Shown in pieces: positions 47,832-58,920 of a stretch of 62,000 nt of DNA. The notes under the pieces are model-generated. The model saw nothing but the letters and a program-made list of their open reading frames with translations, ran no database searches and was not told the DNA's origin. This DNA comes from Glandiceps talaboti (taxonomy: Eukaryota; Hemichordata; Enteropneusta; Spengelidae), in the NCBI RefSeq assembly GCF_964340395.1, contig NC_135564.1, positions 15,129,012 through 15,191,011 of the forward strand, read 5' to 3'. The number at the start of each line of letters is the position of its first letter. The first letter of the stretch is position 1. Made by a program: the position numbers and the translations under genes.

Positions 47832-48008
47832 TTCATAAACTGTATAGAGATTTGTTGTATTTTTAAATGCTTTTATTTGTTCATGTGTGTATTTGTCAGA
47901 TTGTCTTTTTAAAGTCTTACTTGTTTTAAATTGCCGTTTTTATGTATAGTTTTTATCTATGGGATGTTTTTGAGCGTGTTTGCGTTCTTTTCTTTCCCGA
48001 AATAAAGT

Positions 48009-48702
<694 letters not shown>

Positions 48703-49370
48703 TAGCACAATCCAATTGAAACAATACATGTCAATTTTGGGTTTCATAATCACATTTTCATGAAAATCAATGTTTTATTTTCCCATAGAGTTTTATGTTA
48801 TCATTATAGATAATGCTTCTAGCTGAGAATAAATCACATCAATAATACACCATACGTTAAACTAATGACGCTCAATACATATGTACATGTACCAGATGTC
48901 ACTTTATATGAACCATAATTGATTGATATCATGTCAAGCAAACTATGTTTATTAAAACCCTAAATTTGAATAAATTAGCATAATTGAAACCCAAATCCTA
49001 GTCAACCTTCTCACTGTATGAGATTTTGCAAATCTGTAGACATTCTTAATATAAGTATATCACTGACGGATTGTATAATACAGACAGAAACACTGAGCCA
49101 ATGAAAAGAGATTTTCAAACACTCGTGATATACTAGAACCGAAGTAGCATCGCAAAAATAATCATATACAAACACTGTGGCTACTACACAGCTTGATTTT
49201 CATTTTTAACGAGGGATGTCCTTACTGATACAGTATCGAGCTATACATACAGCCCATTTAAAGTCACCATTTACTGTCTCTGTTTGATACAACCACTACG
49301 AATCCGATAAGAAACTGTACATGCTTCACTTTAAGATAGCAAGATTGAACTAATACCATTCTCTTGCGAA
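48703..49370. repeat. segmental duplication, copy 2
   Basis: It starts with AGCACAATCCAATTGAAACA as at 39895, jumps over about 150 bp, and then follows 40070-40694 closely to TTCTCTTGCGAAA. The VWA7-like exon begins at its right border, where copy 1 instead continues into the sulfotransferase upstream region. Confidence 0.85.
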
Positions 49371-49372
49371 AG

Positions 49373-50371
49373 AAGAAGCTATCGATGAAATTATACAAGC
49401 TAACATGGACGTGGATTCCTATGAGGCCACAGACGCAGAATCCCATTTTAACGCGGAAAAATTCAAGAAAGGTAAAATTTGAATTTATGCTATACCAAAA
49501 GTGTAGCGATCGAGTAATACTAACGCTTGATAGTACTTTCTTGCACGATGGTGTCCCGAACATTCACGTTCAAGTTCATAAATAAGTTACCTCCCACGGA
49601 CAATCTACGGCTATCCTGTGTTTATATAATAAATAATATCCTCAAGCAAGAGGTAAAGACATTGACTACTAAGGTTGAGGACGGGTTAGAGTTATCGATC
49701 CCTCATTTTGGGACATTTTGATTCCTTATTAGGCCTAGAAAAAAAGTTATTTAGTTCCGGTTACCCGACCCACCTAGTTTTTACTGTGGATCCTAATTTT
49801 TTTTATGCATATTCGAGAAAAAAATAAAATCACTAAAAGTATGACGTCTCGCCAGAAATAGTGGATGCCGAAACTGACATCAACGTAAAAATACAATATA
49901 AAAGTGTTCTTCCAATCTGTAATGGCTGTACATCTGATAGGAATAGATAAGAGATCATTTGGAAAACAATGGAAAACCTGAACTAGACGCTCTCACATGA
50001 AATGCATAATACATTTTTTTTTTAAATTCTACCTACCCACATATTCTATAATTGAATATAATCGGAACAATACAATATTTTATTATTAGGCCTTAGCTAT
50101 TTATGTTGTTTTTAAGTAGAACTTCTTCCAGCATTAGGTCCTAGGTCACTCGTATCTTCGTTGGCTGAAAGAAGATTTTTTTTGTTCACATGAACAGGAA
50201 ATAAACGTCTCCAGGACACACGTGACGTCATCCTCCAACAATTACAACAGTCTGACCCCGACTACCAAACAGCACGTTCTATGACCGGTGAATATTTACA
50301 TATCGTACAAGATTTCTATAGCAACACCAACTGGGTGGAGATGAAAGGTAGCACAGCCTATGATGATTTAG
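49373..50371 (+). CDS. VWA7-like protein, two internal exons (partial gene)
   Basis: Exons about 49373-49471 and 50198-50371 join in phase 1 (GT..AG) and read EAIDEIIQANMDVDSYEATD, SHFNAEKFKKGNKRLQDTRD, and HIVQDFYSNTNWVEMKGS. This matches the N-terminal region before the VWA domain in von Willebrand factor A domain-containing protein 7, where an LQDFYSHSNWVE-type motif is typical. Second exon: 174 bp, phase 1-1, good donor (GGTAAG). The first exon has a weak acceptor (GCGAAAG) right at the border of the duplicated segment, and an in-frame stop lies 20 bp upstream. I found no upstream signal-peptide exon and no downstream VWA exon in the window, so this is a fragment or a gene split by rearrangement. 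Confidence 0.6.
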
Positions 50372-51351
50372 GTAAGAAGAAACAGTTTGGCTATTCAGGA
50401 CAGATACTTAGATACTTGACGGAATAGCTAATTAATAGTAATTTTGATAAAAATTACACTCGAAATACGAAATTTTCACGATCATATGAATAACCCATAC
50501 GAGTCATCTACCTTACTTGTCCAATGGAGTTCAAGGTCTTTCATTACTTCTCGTTATCTCAGAACAAGTAATAGTCGCTTGAATTGTTATGTATTGTGTA
50601 TCTGGATTTCTATCTTTAATTCGCTAGATTTAACCTTCATCGAATTAACCTAATGCAGCTATAGATATTCAAACTGAGCAAATGGATAGATCAATACAAT
50701 AGTGACATTTCTTTCGCAATGCATGTGGTCATTTTCGATGGTGATTCAAAAATGTAAAGTCATAAATTTAACAACACTATGGGCAACACTGTAATCTCTA
50801 GCTACTACGAGGAGGCAGTTCGCAAAATACTAGGTCACATCAGATCCATGTCACGCGTGAATGTGTATTTGAGGGTTGTTAATTCAAGTTTGTTAATAAG
50901 TGGAAGCATTTTCCCAAGCTGGTTCAAACATGATTATTTTGTTAAATTGGTATAATAAATTGGTTTAAAGGTCAGTTAGCCAAGTGACCGGTTTGTCAAG
51001 GTTATTGATCCTGGTATTAGGGTAGGTTAGCAGGGAAGCAATGCCGATACCTCCCCTGGTCGATACCTAGTTGACCCTTCTTTTAAGACATTTCGGACTG
51101 GCTGTTGGGGTCCTTCATCAGTCAGTTTGTTTGGGTTAAAATTGATTATTATTCATCGAGCAGAGATGCTAATATTTCAATCACATTATGATCAGCAAGG
51201 CAATTTTCAGCCTTGCTTTTAGAGGCAGAGGACTTCAGTTTAGTTGTGACAAGTATGTCTTTAAGATTAAAAAATGTATACAAATATCCCTAGCGACATG
51301 ACCATGTCCATAGCATCAGCCAAATACAGTTATGCTACAATGCCATTTTTA
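50372..51351. other. no further VWA7 exon seen
   Basis: I looked for the Cys-rich and VWA-domain exons that should follow and found none. A retroelement-end-like motif is at 51074-51128. Confidence 0.45.
51074..51128 (-). ncRNA. hammerhead-like motif, bulged helix II
   Basis: On the minus strand CTGATGA is followed by A, GGAC, an 11-nt loop, GTCC, then GAAATGTC. GGAC/GTCC pair perfectly with a one-base bulge beside the core; A-[TG]-U would be a minimal helix III with C as cleavage base. Helix I is short. It is likely another Penelope-like element end. Confidence 0.3.
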
Positions 51352-52052
51352 CCTTCCGTAAGGAAGGTGATAACATACCGATGAAGTCTGTGTGTCTCTC
51401 TGTGTGTGTCTATATCACGATTTCCGAAAAAACGGCTGCATCAATTCAAATAAAAATTTCATAGACATGTTCCATAGGGTAATGGCCAGAACTGATTAGG
51501 TTTTAGTAATAATCCGATGAATATTAATGACCCATTTGAGTAATTATTCGATCGAACGAGTGTAAAGTTGGCATCAGATTCAGATTCAGATAGCATTATC
51601 TTATGAACGTTATATTGAGCGTCAGGCGGCCTCAGATCTCAAGTGTAATAATCTATAATTTATACCTAAATCATGTGTGTGGTCAAAATATGGAAAATAG
51701 AGCAAGCCTCGCACTCGCCTAGCCTGCAAAGAAAATTTTGTGACAATGTATCAATAATGGTGACCTATACATTGACCTCTATATAATAGTGTACAGTGAG
51801 GGCGCGCCACTCAACAAAATCTTGACAATTTTCCCGTAAACTCGTGGTGGGACAGAAGGAAGTTCAACATGCACATGCCATATCCCGGGTATGTAGGGGA
51901 TCATGGAAGTCAAGGATGGCAAGCTTTCCTGTGCTGAGCATAGGAGGCGTGGCGGGCATTTCAACAACATTTTTGACAACTATTAGCTTTCATTGGGATT
52001 TGACAAATCACAGATATAGAGCTAAATTTCTTGCATAAATCCTTACGGAAGG
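51352..52052. mobile_element. non-autonomous element with CCTTCCGTAAGG ends
   Basis: CCTTCCGTAAGG at 51352 and its complement CCTTACGGAAGG at 52041 bound 701 bp. After the left end come GTCTGTGTGTCTCTCTGTG and AAAAAACGGCTGCATCAATT, then GGGTAATGGCCAGAACTGAT, resembling the block after the head of 38296-39105. It appears inserted within a copy of the minisatellite-type repeat. Confidence 0.55.
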
Positions 52053-52424
52053 CATTAAGTTTAAATCTGGTTACCTTTGCAATGAACACCATCATTTGAC
52101 TGTTGCTATAAGCATGGTCTTGTTGCCTGGCATATTTGCATAAACTTTAACAATATTTGTTCTCTTTAGACAATTTTTATTCACGCATCCAAAAGAAAAA
52201 CTCAACAATTCGTCTACAGTTACATTAACATAAAAATTATGATATTTATACAACAAAAATGACAAAGTCATTATTTTTGTCATTTGTATGCATCCTTGAG
52301 TATGTAACTTTGCCCAGTTCATGGAATGGTCAACCTTATGCAAATGAGAGTATAGATTATGATCTAAAAGAGCCAAATTAAATTTTTGGGGAAGAGTTTT
52401 GAACTCGGGTGTTGATTATCGAAC
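52053..52424. repeat. single unit of the 111-bp minisatellite family plus flank
   Basis: CTGTTGCTATAAGCATGGTC followed by TTGTTGCCTGGCATATTTGC at about 52097-52140 matches the units at 55528-56000. No gene is seen. Confidence 0.5.
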
Positions 52425-52430
52425 TTTATT
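52425..52430 (-). terminator. polyadenylation signal candidate for the 15-finger gene
   Basis: TTTATT on the plus strand (AATAAA on the minus) lies about 0.6 kb downstream of the stop at 53038. Confidence 0.4.
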
Positions 52431-52734
52431 AAAGCTACACTGAATTATAATAAAGTAAGAATTGTGAAGTGATAAGTTTGTCAATACATGATAATACAGT
52501 TGCTTGATTCTTATTCTTTTTGTGTGTGTCCTATAAAAGATGCTCATTTCACGTATTGGGCATATCTTACAATATACACTTCGTAACCTGGGCAACATGA
52601 TTGCCTATTTCATCAACTGGGTAAAGTTACCTACCCATTTCATGAATTGGGCAATTTCACAGATTGGGTGTAACATATACACTCTTTATACACAATTTGG
52701 TTTACATTTGTTTGTTTCCTTGTGTGTACTTTAA

Positions 52735-53037
52735 GACGGCCACTGAAAAAAATCCTTCACCACATTCTTAACATACAAATGGTCTTTCATTTGTGTGTAT
52801 CCCCGCATGTCTGTTCATATTACCCTTTATATTAAACCCTTCACCACACTCTTTACATACAAATGGTCTTTCACTTGCATCTATCAGTACGTGTTGTTCC
52901 AGATAGGAACATTTACCCTAGAAACAATCTTGACATACAAATGTACAAATTGTCTTTCATTTCTATGAGCCCTCATATTAACATTTAGATGGCTAGTGCT
53001 ATTGAACCATTAACCAACATTCCTTGTATACAAATGG
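52735..53037 (-). pseudogene. relict C2H2 fingers in the 3' UTR of the 15-finger gene
   Basis: Beyond the TAA stop at 53038 the minus strand still encodes broken fingers: PFVYKECW, then after a shift WFNSTSHLNVN, then FVCQDCF with a stop, then [18 protein letters not shown] with a complete-looking finger, then FVC-stop-ECGEGFFS. Stops and a frameshift show they are no longer translated. The array was once about 19 fingers long. Confidence 0.75.
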
Positions 53038-55239
53038 TTATTCATTTACATGTACATGTGTCCTCATGTGCACTTTTAGATTACACTTTTGATTAAAACC
53101 TTTACCACACTCTTTACATACAAATGGTCTTCGATTTGAATGCATCCTCATGTGAACATTGAGATGGCCATTGGAATTAAACCCTTTACCACACTCTTTA
53201 CATACAAATGATCTTTCATTTGTGTGTATCCTCAAGTGTTCCTTCAGACTACTACTTTGAGTAAAGCCTTTACCACACTCTTTACATACAAATAGGCCTT
53301 CCTTTGTATGTATCCTCGTGTGTCTATTTAGGACGCTGCTGAAATTAAACCCTTTACCACACTCTTTACATACAAATGACCTCTCATTTGTGTGAATCCT
53401 CATGTGCCCATTTAGAGTGCCAATGGAATTAAACCCTTTACCACACTCTTTACATACAAATGGTCTTTCATTTGTGTGTATCCTCGCGTGTACATTCAGA
53501 CTAATACTGTGAGTAAACCCTTTACCACACTCTCTACATACAAATGGTCTCTCATTTGTGTGTATCCTCATGTGTACATTTAGAGTGCCAATGGAATTAA
53601 ACCCTTTACCACACTCTTTACATACAAATGATCGTTCATTTGTGTGTATCCTCGTGTGTTCCTTCAGATTATTACTTTGAGTAAACCCTTTACCACACTC
53701 TTTACAAACAAATGGTCTTTCATTTGTGTGTATCCTCATGTGTACCTTCAGACCACTACTTTGAGTAAATCCTTTACCACACTCTTTACATACAAATGGT
53801 CTTTCGTTTGTATGTCTCATCATGTGTACCTTCAGACTAATACTCTGTGTAAACCCTTTACCACACTTGTTACATACAAATGGTCTTTCATTTGTGTGTA
53901 TCCTCATGTGTGCATTTAGAGTGCCAATGGAATTAAACCCTTTACCACACTCTTTACATTCAAATGATCTTTCATTTGTGTGTATCCTCATGTGTTCCTT
54001 CAGATTACTACTTTGAGTAAACCCTTTACCACACTCTTTACATACAAACGGTCTTTCATTTGTGTGTATCCTCATGTGTACATTTAGATTATAACTGGAA
54101 TTAAACCCTTTACCACATTCTTTACATTCAAATGGTCTTTCATTTGTGTGTATCCTCATGTGTACCTTCAGACTACTACTTTGAGTAAAGCTTTTACCAC
54201 ACTCTTTACAAACAAATGATCTTTCATTTGTGTGTTTCATCATGTGTCTATTTAAGTTGGCCTTTTCACGAAAACCCTTCCCACACTTTTTACAAGTAAA
54301 CTGTATTTCATTAGAAATCAATTCTTTCATAGTTTCTGCACTTTCACAGTTGTAGATTTGAGCATCCAATTCATGGTTATCATTCAGAGCCAAAGAATGA
54401 GGAAAACACACTTGTTGTATCCCTATAGGAAAAGGACTGTCACAAGCACCAGTAAAACTTCCATGATCTTCTGTTGACATAATATCAGCTGGGATTTCCA
54501 CTGTGGTTGGCTGTTTATCTGTCTTGTTACAGTCTGGGTCTTCCACAGTGGTCAGTTGTTTAATTTCCTGCTGATAGTCTGGGTGTTCATCTATGGTTTG
54601 TTGTTTAGTTACCTTGTTGTAGTCTGGGTCTTCCACTGCGGTTAGAGCTTTAGTTCCCTTGTTATAGACTGGGTCTATCACTGTGGTTAGTTGTTTAGTT
54701 ATCTTATTGTAGTTTGGGTCTTCCACTGAGATTAGTTCTTTAGTTGCCTTGTTATAGTCTGGGTCTTCCATTGTGGCTTGTTCTTTAGTCACATTACTAT
54801 TCACAGTTTGGACAGGGTAATGAAGTCTATCTTTTTGAGAGTCTACACTTATTACTTTCCAATAACTCTCTTCATTGTCAATGTTGTGGTAATCTGGTAT
54901 CACACCATCTTCCGTCTTTATTTGCATCTTCTCCTTTGTTGTGTTATTTGAAAAGATATTTTCTGCAATACTTGGTTTGCTTTCAACCTTAACTTGGAAA
55001 GCTTTATCAGAATGATGAAATACATTTGTTGAAACATGTTTGATATTTATGTTTAATTCTTCACTATCATGATCCTGGTTTTTCGTATCTTCTTCCTTTA
55101 CTGATACATTCTGTCTGTCTTGTCTCTGTTCTTCATCTTTCACCAAGAAAGGTGACTCTACAACATTGTCATTTTCTTGATGACTACAAAGCAGATAGTC
55201 TTTCTTAGAATCTTCTTGCTTGACTATAACCTTCTCCAT
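53038..55239 (-). CDS. C2H2 zinc-finger protein, 15 fingers
   Basis: The ATG at 55237-55239 opens 733 codons to TAA at 53038. Residues 1-150 are acidic and hold five SUMO-type sites (VKQE K7, VKDE K34, VKEE K48, VKVE K84, IKTE K108). Residues 155-250 are six tandem 15-residue units (EDPDYNKATKEL type). Fifteen fingers (CX2C..HX3H, one per 28 residues) fill 315-733, with linkers HTNERPF and HTNERSF. Fingers fall into two recurring types, GFTQSSSLK and GFNSIGTLN, which suggests recent duplication of finger pairs. Upstream there is an acceptor-like TTTCTTAG just before the ATG, so a spliced 5' UTR is likely. The protein is probably a nuclear DNA-binding regulator, possibly SUMO-dependent repression; the target is unknown. 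Confidence 0.85.
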   Translation of the reverse strand: MEKVIVKQEDSKKDYLLCSHQENDNVVESPFLVKDEEQRQDRQNVSVKEEDTKNQDHDSEELNINIKHVSTNVFHHSDKAFQVKVESKPSIAENIFSNNTTKEKMQIKTEDGVIPDYHNIDNEESYWKVISVDSQKDRLHYPVQTVNSNVTKEQATMEDPDYNKATKELISVEDPNYNKITKQLTTVIDPVYNKGTKALTAVEDPDYNKVTKQQTIDEHPDYQQEIKQLTTVEDPDCNKTDKQPTTVEIPADIMSTEDHGSFTGACDSPFPIGIQQVCFPHSLALNDNHELDAQIYNCESAETMKELISNEIQFTCKKCGKGFREKANLNRHMMKHTNERSFVCKECGKSFTQSSSLKVHMRIHTNERPFECKECGKGFNSSYNLNVHMRIHTNERPFVCKECGKGFTQSSNLKEHMRIHTNERSFECKECGKGFNSIGTLNAHMRIHTNERPFVCNKCGKGFTQSISLKVHMMRHTNERPFVCKECGKGFTQSSGLKVHMRIHTNERPFVCKECGKGFTQSNNLKEHTRIHTNERSFVCKECGKGFNSIGTLNVHMRIHTNERPFVCRECGKGFTHSISLNVHARIHTNERPFVCKECGKGFNSIGTLNGHMRIHTNERSFVCKECGKGFNFSSVLNRHTRIHTKEGLFVCKECGKGFTQSSSLKEHLRIHTNERSFVCKECGKGFNSNGHLNVHMRMHSNRRPFVCKECGKGFNQKCNLKVHMRTHVHVNE
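54490..54777 (-). repeat. 45-bp in-frame tandem repeat in the 15-finger gene
   Basis: Six units and a partial one each encode 15 residues of the pattern (T/V)VEDPDYNK.TK.L. They keep the reading frame and differ by a few substitutions. The unit contains a Lys and acidic cluster. Confidence 0.85.
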
Positions 55240-55527
55240 TTCTTGTGTTCACTCAATCATCTAAGAAAGAGTTGGGTATCTGTCAGAGAATGTAACAGAA
55301 TTGTTAGATTTTCTATATAGCAGATTGTTCAGTTACAACAGTCCTGCCTTTAATGTCATGTCACAAACAAAAAAATACCGCCAATAGCATTGTAGCACAA
55401 CTGTACAGTTTTTAAAAATGTATAGCCATATGGTAGTCCATGCTAACAATAAGTGTTAATTCGTTGAATGACTATCCAGTTGCCTATCCAACCATGTTGC
55501 TATCTTTATGATATATACTATCATTTG

Positions 55528-56000
55528 GCTGTTGCTATGGGTGTAGTCATATTGTTAGATATATTTGCATACATTTTTATGTTTTTGTTCACGTGTGTAT
55601 GAATTCCTGATATTATCTTTGCAATATACATGATCATTTGGCTGTTGCTATGGGCGTGGTCTTGTTGCTAGGCACATTTGCATACATTTTTTGAATGTTT
55701 ATTCATTTGTCTTTCTCTTCCTGTTATCTTTGCAATATAAGTGATTATTTGGCTGTTGCTATGGGCGTGGCTGTGTTGATAGGCAAATTTACATATTTTT
55801 TTAATGTTTATTCATTTGTCTATTAATCCCTGTTATCTTTGTGAAATACACGACCGTTTGGCTGTTGCTATGGGCATGGTCATGATTGCTAGGGTATTTG
55901 CATACATTTTTTGAATGTTTACTCATTTCCCTACCAGATGATGTTATTTGACCAAAATATATTGCCATTTGGTTGTTGCTATGGGCGTGATTATGGTTGC
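55528..56000 (+). repeat. 111-bp minisatellite, five units
   Basis: GGCTGTTGCTATGGG recurs at 55528, 55640, 55751, 55860 and 55971 (periods 112, 111, 109, 111). Each unit carries GTGGTC..TTGCTAGG..ATTTGCATAC. It is the reverse complement of 29480-29960. It lies upstream of the 15-finger gene. Confidence 0.85.
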
Positions 56001-56029
56001 TAGGGTCAATTTTGTCAAAATGTTTTGAA

Positions 56030-56640
56030 GAAAATCTACAGAATAACACTTTCAGAAACATCTCACCAAGTTTCAGACTCGGTGACCAAGTACTTTTTGA
56101 GATACAAGTTTTTGACCACAAATGAACATTGTTACACCTAATTTGTATATCACTCATGGAATCATTGTATGCTTAATATTTCTTCGTCCATACATCCCTA
56201 GATGCATTCCCATTAAATTTCAGCCCAATCTGCTCAGTAGTTTTGGAATAATAGATTTTTAACCAAAAAGACACATTTTTAGCCCTAATTTGCATATCAC
56301 TGATGGAATCATCATGTCATGAACAAACCTTACTTTACACCCCCTTCAGAATGTTCCCACCGAATGTCACACCAATCTGCCCAGTAGTTTCTGAGTTTAA
56401 GTTTTTTGACCAAAAATCACTTTTCTTGACCCAAATCCCACATCTGTGATGCGATCATTTTGATTTGAACAATTTCCTAACTAGACACCCAAGGTAATGG
56501 ACCCATCAAATATCATGGCATTCTGTTCAGCGGTTTTTTACTTTGACTTTCACACACACACATACACACACATACACAGACGCCAGGCGATCCCTATAGC
56601 ATTACTGAACCTCAGTTCAGTTGTGCTAAAAATTATTGCA
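56030..56640 (-). mobile_element. Helentron-like element, mirror image of 33248
   Basis: Reading on the minus strand: TTTTTAGCACAACTGAACTG, palindrome TGAACTGAGGTTCAG, (GT)n at 56553-56578, AAAACCGCTGAACAGAATGC, and then three to four tandem units of about 146 bp marked by CAATCTGC(T/C)CAGTAG at 56227 and 56374 and related blocks at 56082 and 56520. This full copy shows what the truncated copy at 33248 lacks. Confidence 0.65.
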
Positions 56641-57496
56641 TAAAACTGAGATGACATACATGTATACATTGTGTATGTAAGATGCAAGATGCAATTTCTA
56701 TTCATACATTCCTAAACATAATACAAACACAAATTTAATATTAAGTCACATATATCATATGATAGCTGATATAGTACTTTACTAGGCCTTGTACATGATT
56801 AGTGTGCACACTCAATGGTTTGCAAGAAAAGAAGAATTTGATTTGTGTATGAAATACCCATTTTTTATAGCCGATTTGTACTAGCAAAATAGGTGAATAG
56901 TGTGCAAACTGAATGGTTTGTATGAAACAAACATTTGATTTGTGTATGAAATAATGAAATTTCCCAAAATGCACCACATATGTACTTTTTCTAAAGTGGA
57001 GTACATCATATCATAGAGTACTGTATATATTATTGTCTACTAGGTGAATAGTGTGAACACTCAATGGTTTGCAAGGGGAACTAGTGAAATCCATGAATTA
57101 GTAACATTACCTTTATTAAAGTGGACTCTTTGCTGGGTATAAAGACAAAATTTAGGTACAACCAAATTTACAATACAGCTTACATAGTGCTGTATTATGA
57201 AGCATGTGCTAGGTGAATAATGTGCACACTCTTTTTAGCATGGGGAGAAATAGTTGTATTGTTCCAACATGTAAATATCACATTGCATCGGAATATTTTT
57301 TTAAAAACTTACTATGGGTTTTCATTTATGTCCTATATTATGTTACATCTATAAACTACCACTCTTGAAAGTCTGTGAAACAGATAAATGTTGATAAAGT
57401 CCTTGTTTCTTGTTATACAGTAATTTAACAGTAAGCTAGAGGGTTGATGTTCAAGGTCAAAGGTCATATCTGCCTGCTTCCAATGTCTGCTGTCTG

Positions 57497-57750
57497 TGCA
57501 CAGGGTAAAGGACAAATAACCAGTTTTGTACTCGCGACTTTCCGGATTTCTAATATTATTTTCTGTATATTTCAAATAAAGTTTTAAATACTGTTTCCTC
57601 TCACTGTTTTGTTCTATTTCCTACCTGATATCAATGTCTTATCTGAGTTTATCAGCTTTGCATTAATTAGTAGCTTGCTATTTACTAGAACAAACTCACT
57701 ATTTGCCCAAATTAACGCATTATGCCGTGAGTTAAACATCTACTGATCCG
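57497..57750. repeat. inverted duplication, arm 1
   Basis: This is reverse-complementary at about 95% to 58666-58920, including AACAAACTCACTATTTGCCC, TACCTGATATCAATGTCTTA and AAATAAAGTTTTAAATACT. Spacer about 0.9 kb. Confidence 0.85.
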
Positions 57751-57756
57751 ACTAAA

Positions 57757-57842
57757 TGGTAATACACGGAAAGGGGTGAAACTCCAATGGGACGTGTCAA
57801 GAGGACATCCGTAAATCACCCTGCCACTTAATTTATTCATGG
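57757..57842. repeat. copy of the 60178-60265 block, inverted
   Basis: GGTAATACACGGAAAGGGGT through CCCTGCCACTTAATTTAT is the reverse complement of 60178-60265 with only a few mismatches. It follows directly after arm 1 of the 57.5/58.7 kb inverted duplication. Confidence 0.8.
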
Positions 57843-57914
57843 ATTCACAAAACAACAGGAAATAAACAAACTGGTAAAATCATGCATATGTTATTATCAT
57901 GCTTGCGAAGACAG

Positions 57915-58165
57915 TTTTGACACGATTGAAAACCAAAAACTTCTGTCGCGTGGACAAAACAATGTGTCGTTCAGTAGGATCATGGATGTAGGATTGACAT
58001 ATGAAAAAGCCGGCGTTGTCCAAGAAATGCTTGCCTGATAGATATTCACGATTGAAAACCAAAAATGTCTATCGTGAAAACTGTAGCATGGATGATATAT
58101 TTAAAAGCCGATGTATTCGAAGAAATACTTGCATGATAGATATTCACGATTGAAAACCAAAAATA
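57915..58165. repeat. tandem repeat, about 115 bp, three units
   Basis: CACGATTGAAAACCAAAAA recurs near 57919, 58047 and 58146, with AAAGCCG and GAAAT(G/A)CTTGC blocks between. A fourth piece (TTTTGGTTTTTATTA near 58245) is inverted. Confidence 0.7.
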
Positions 58166-58665
58166 TCCCCAAAATGTGACCCGTGCATTGAGCACGATCG
58201 ACATTTTCGAAAATAGAATGTTACTTCGTTTGGTACACGATAGACACTTTTGGTTTTTATTAAATAGCATGAAAACGTCACAAAAATGAGGAAAATGTAG
58301 GACGAAACTGACTTCTGTGCAGTGGTTCATGACGGTATTTTGCCCTTTTCTCCTTCGCGAAGATAGCGATTGACAGAATGCGAGTTTATTCCCAGAGAAT
58401 CCTGGGTAATTTGTTTACAAGTTAGGCACATGACGCCAGTAATAAATAACTCAGGGGTCAAAGGTTTCAACTTCCGACTTCCTGCTTTACGGATGTCATC
58501 GGTACATCATCAGTGTGTTGGCCTGGTTTTGTGTTAGGGCAACTACAGACAAACTTCAATACTGTAACTTCGTCAATGTTTCCCTTCATTTTTGCATTAG
58601 GATTTCTGGTTGTGGAATCATCATTGTAACGTTTGAAAGTTGTTTTCTTTGCAAATTTCTGGACA

Positions 58666-58920
58666 CGTCCCTTTGGAATCAGTAGATGTTTACACTCATG
58701 GCATAATGCGTTAATTTGGGCAAATAGTGAGTTTGTTCTAGCAAGCTACTAATTAATGCAAAGCTGATAAACTCAGGTAAGACATTGATATCAGGTAGGA
58801 AATGAACACAACAGTGAGAGGAAATAGTATTTAAAACTTTATTTGAAATATACAGAAAATAATATCAGAAATCCGGAAAATCGCGAGTACAAAACTGATT
58901 ATTTGTCCTTTACCCTGTGG
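58666..58920. repeat. inverted duplication, arm 2
   Basis: This is the partner of 57497-57750. It ends in CCTTTACCCTGTGG where arm 1 begins CACAGGGTAAAGG. Confidence 0.85.

Noticed and set aside
51779-52038. ORFs of about 65 codons on both strands
   Set aside because: They lie inside the CCTTCCGTAAGG-bounded element and match nothing I recognise.
53644-54016. Plus-strand ORFs over the 15-finger exon
   Set aside because: They are antisense shadows of the finger repeat.
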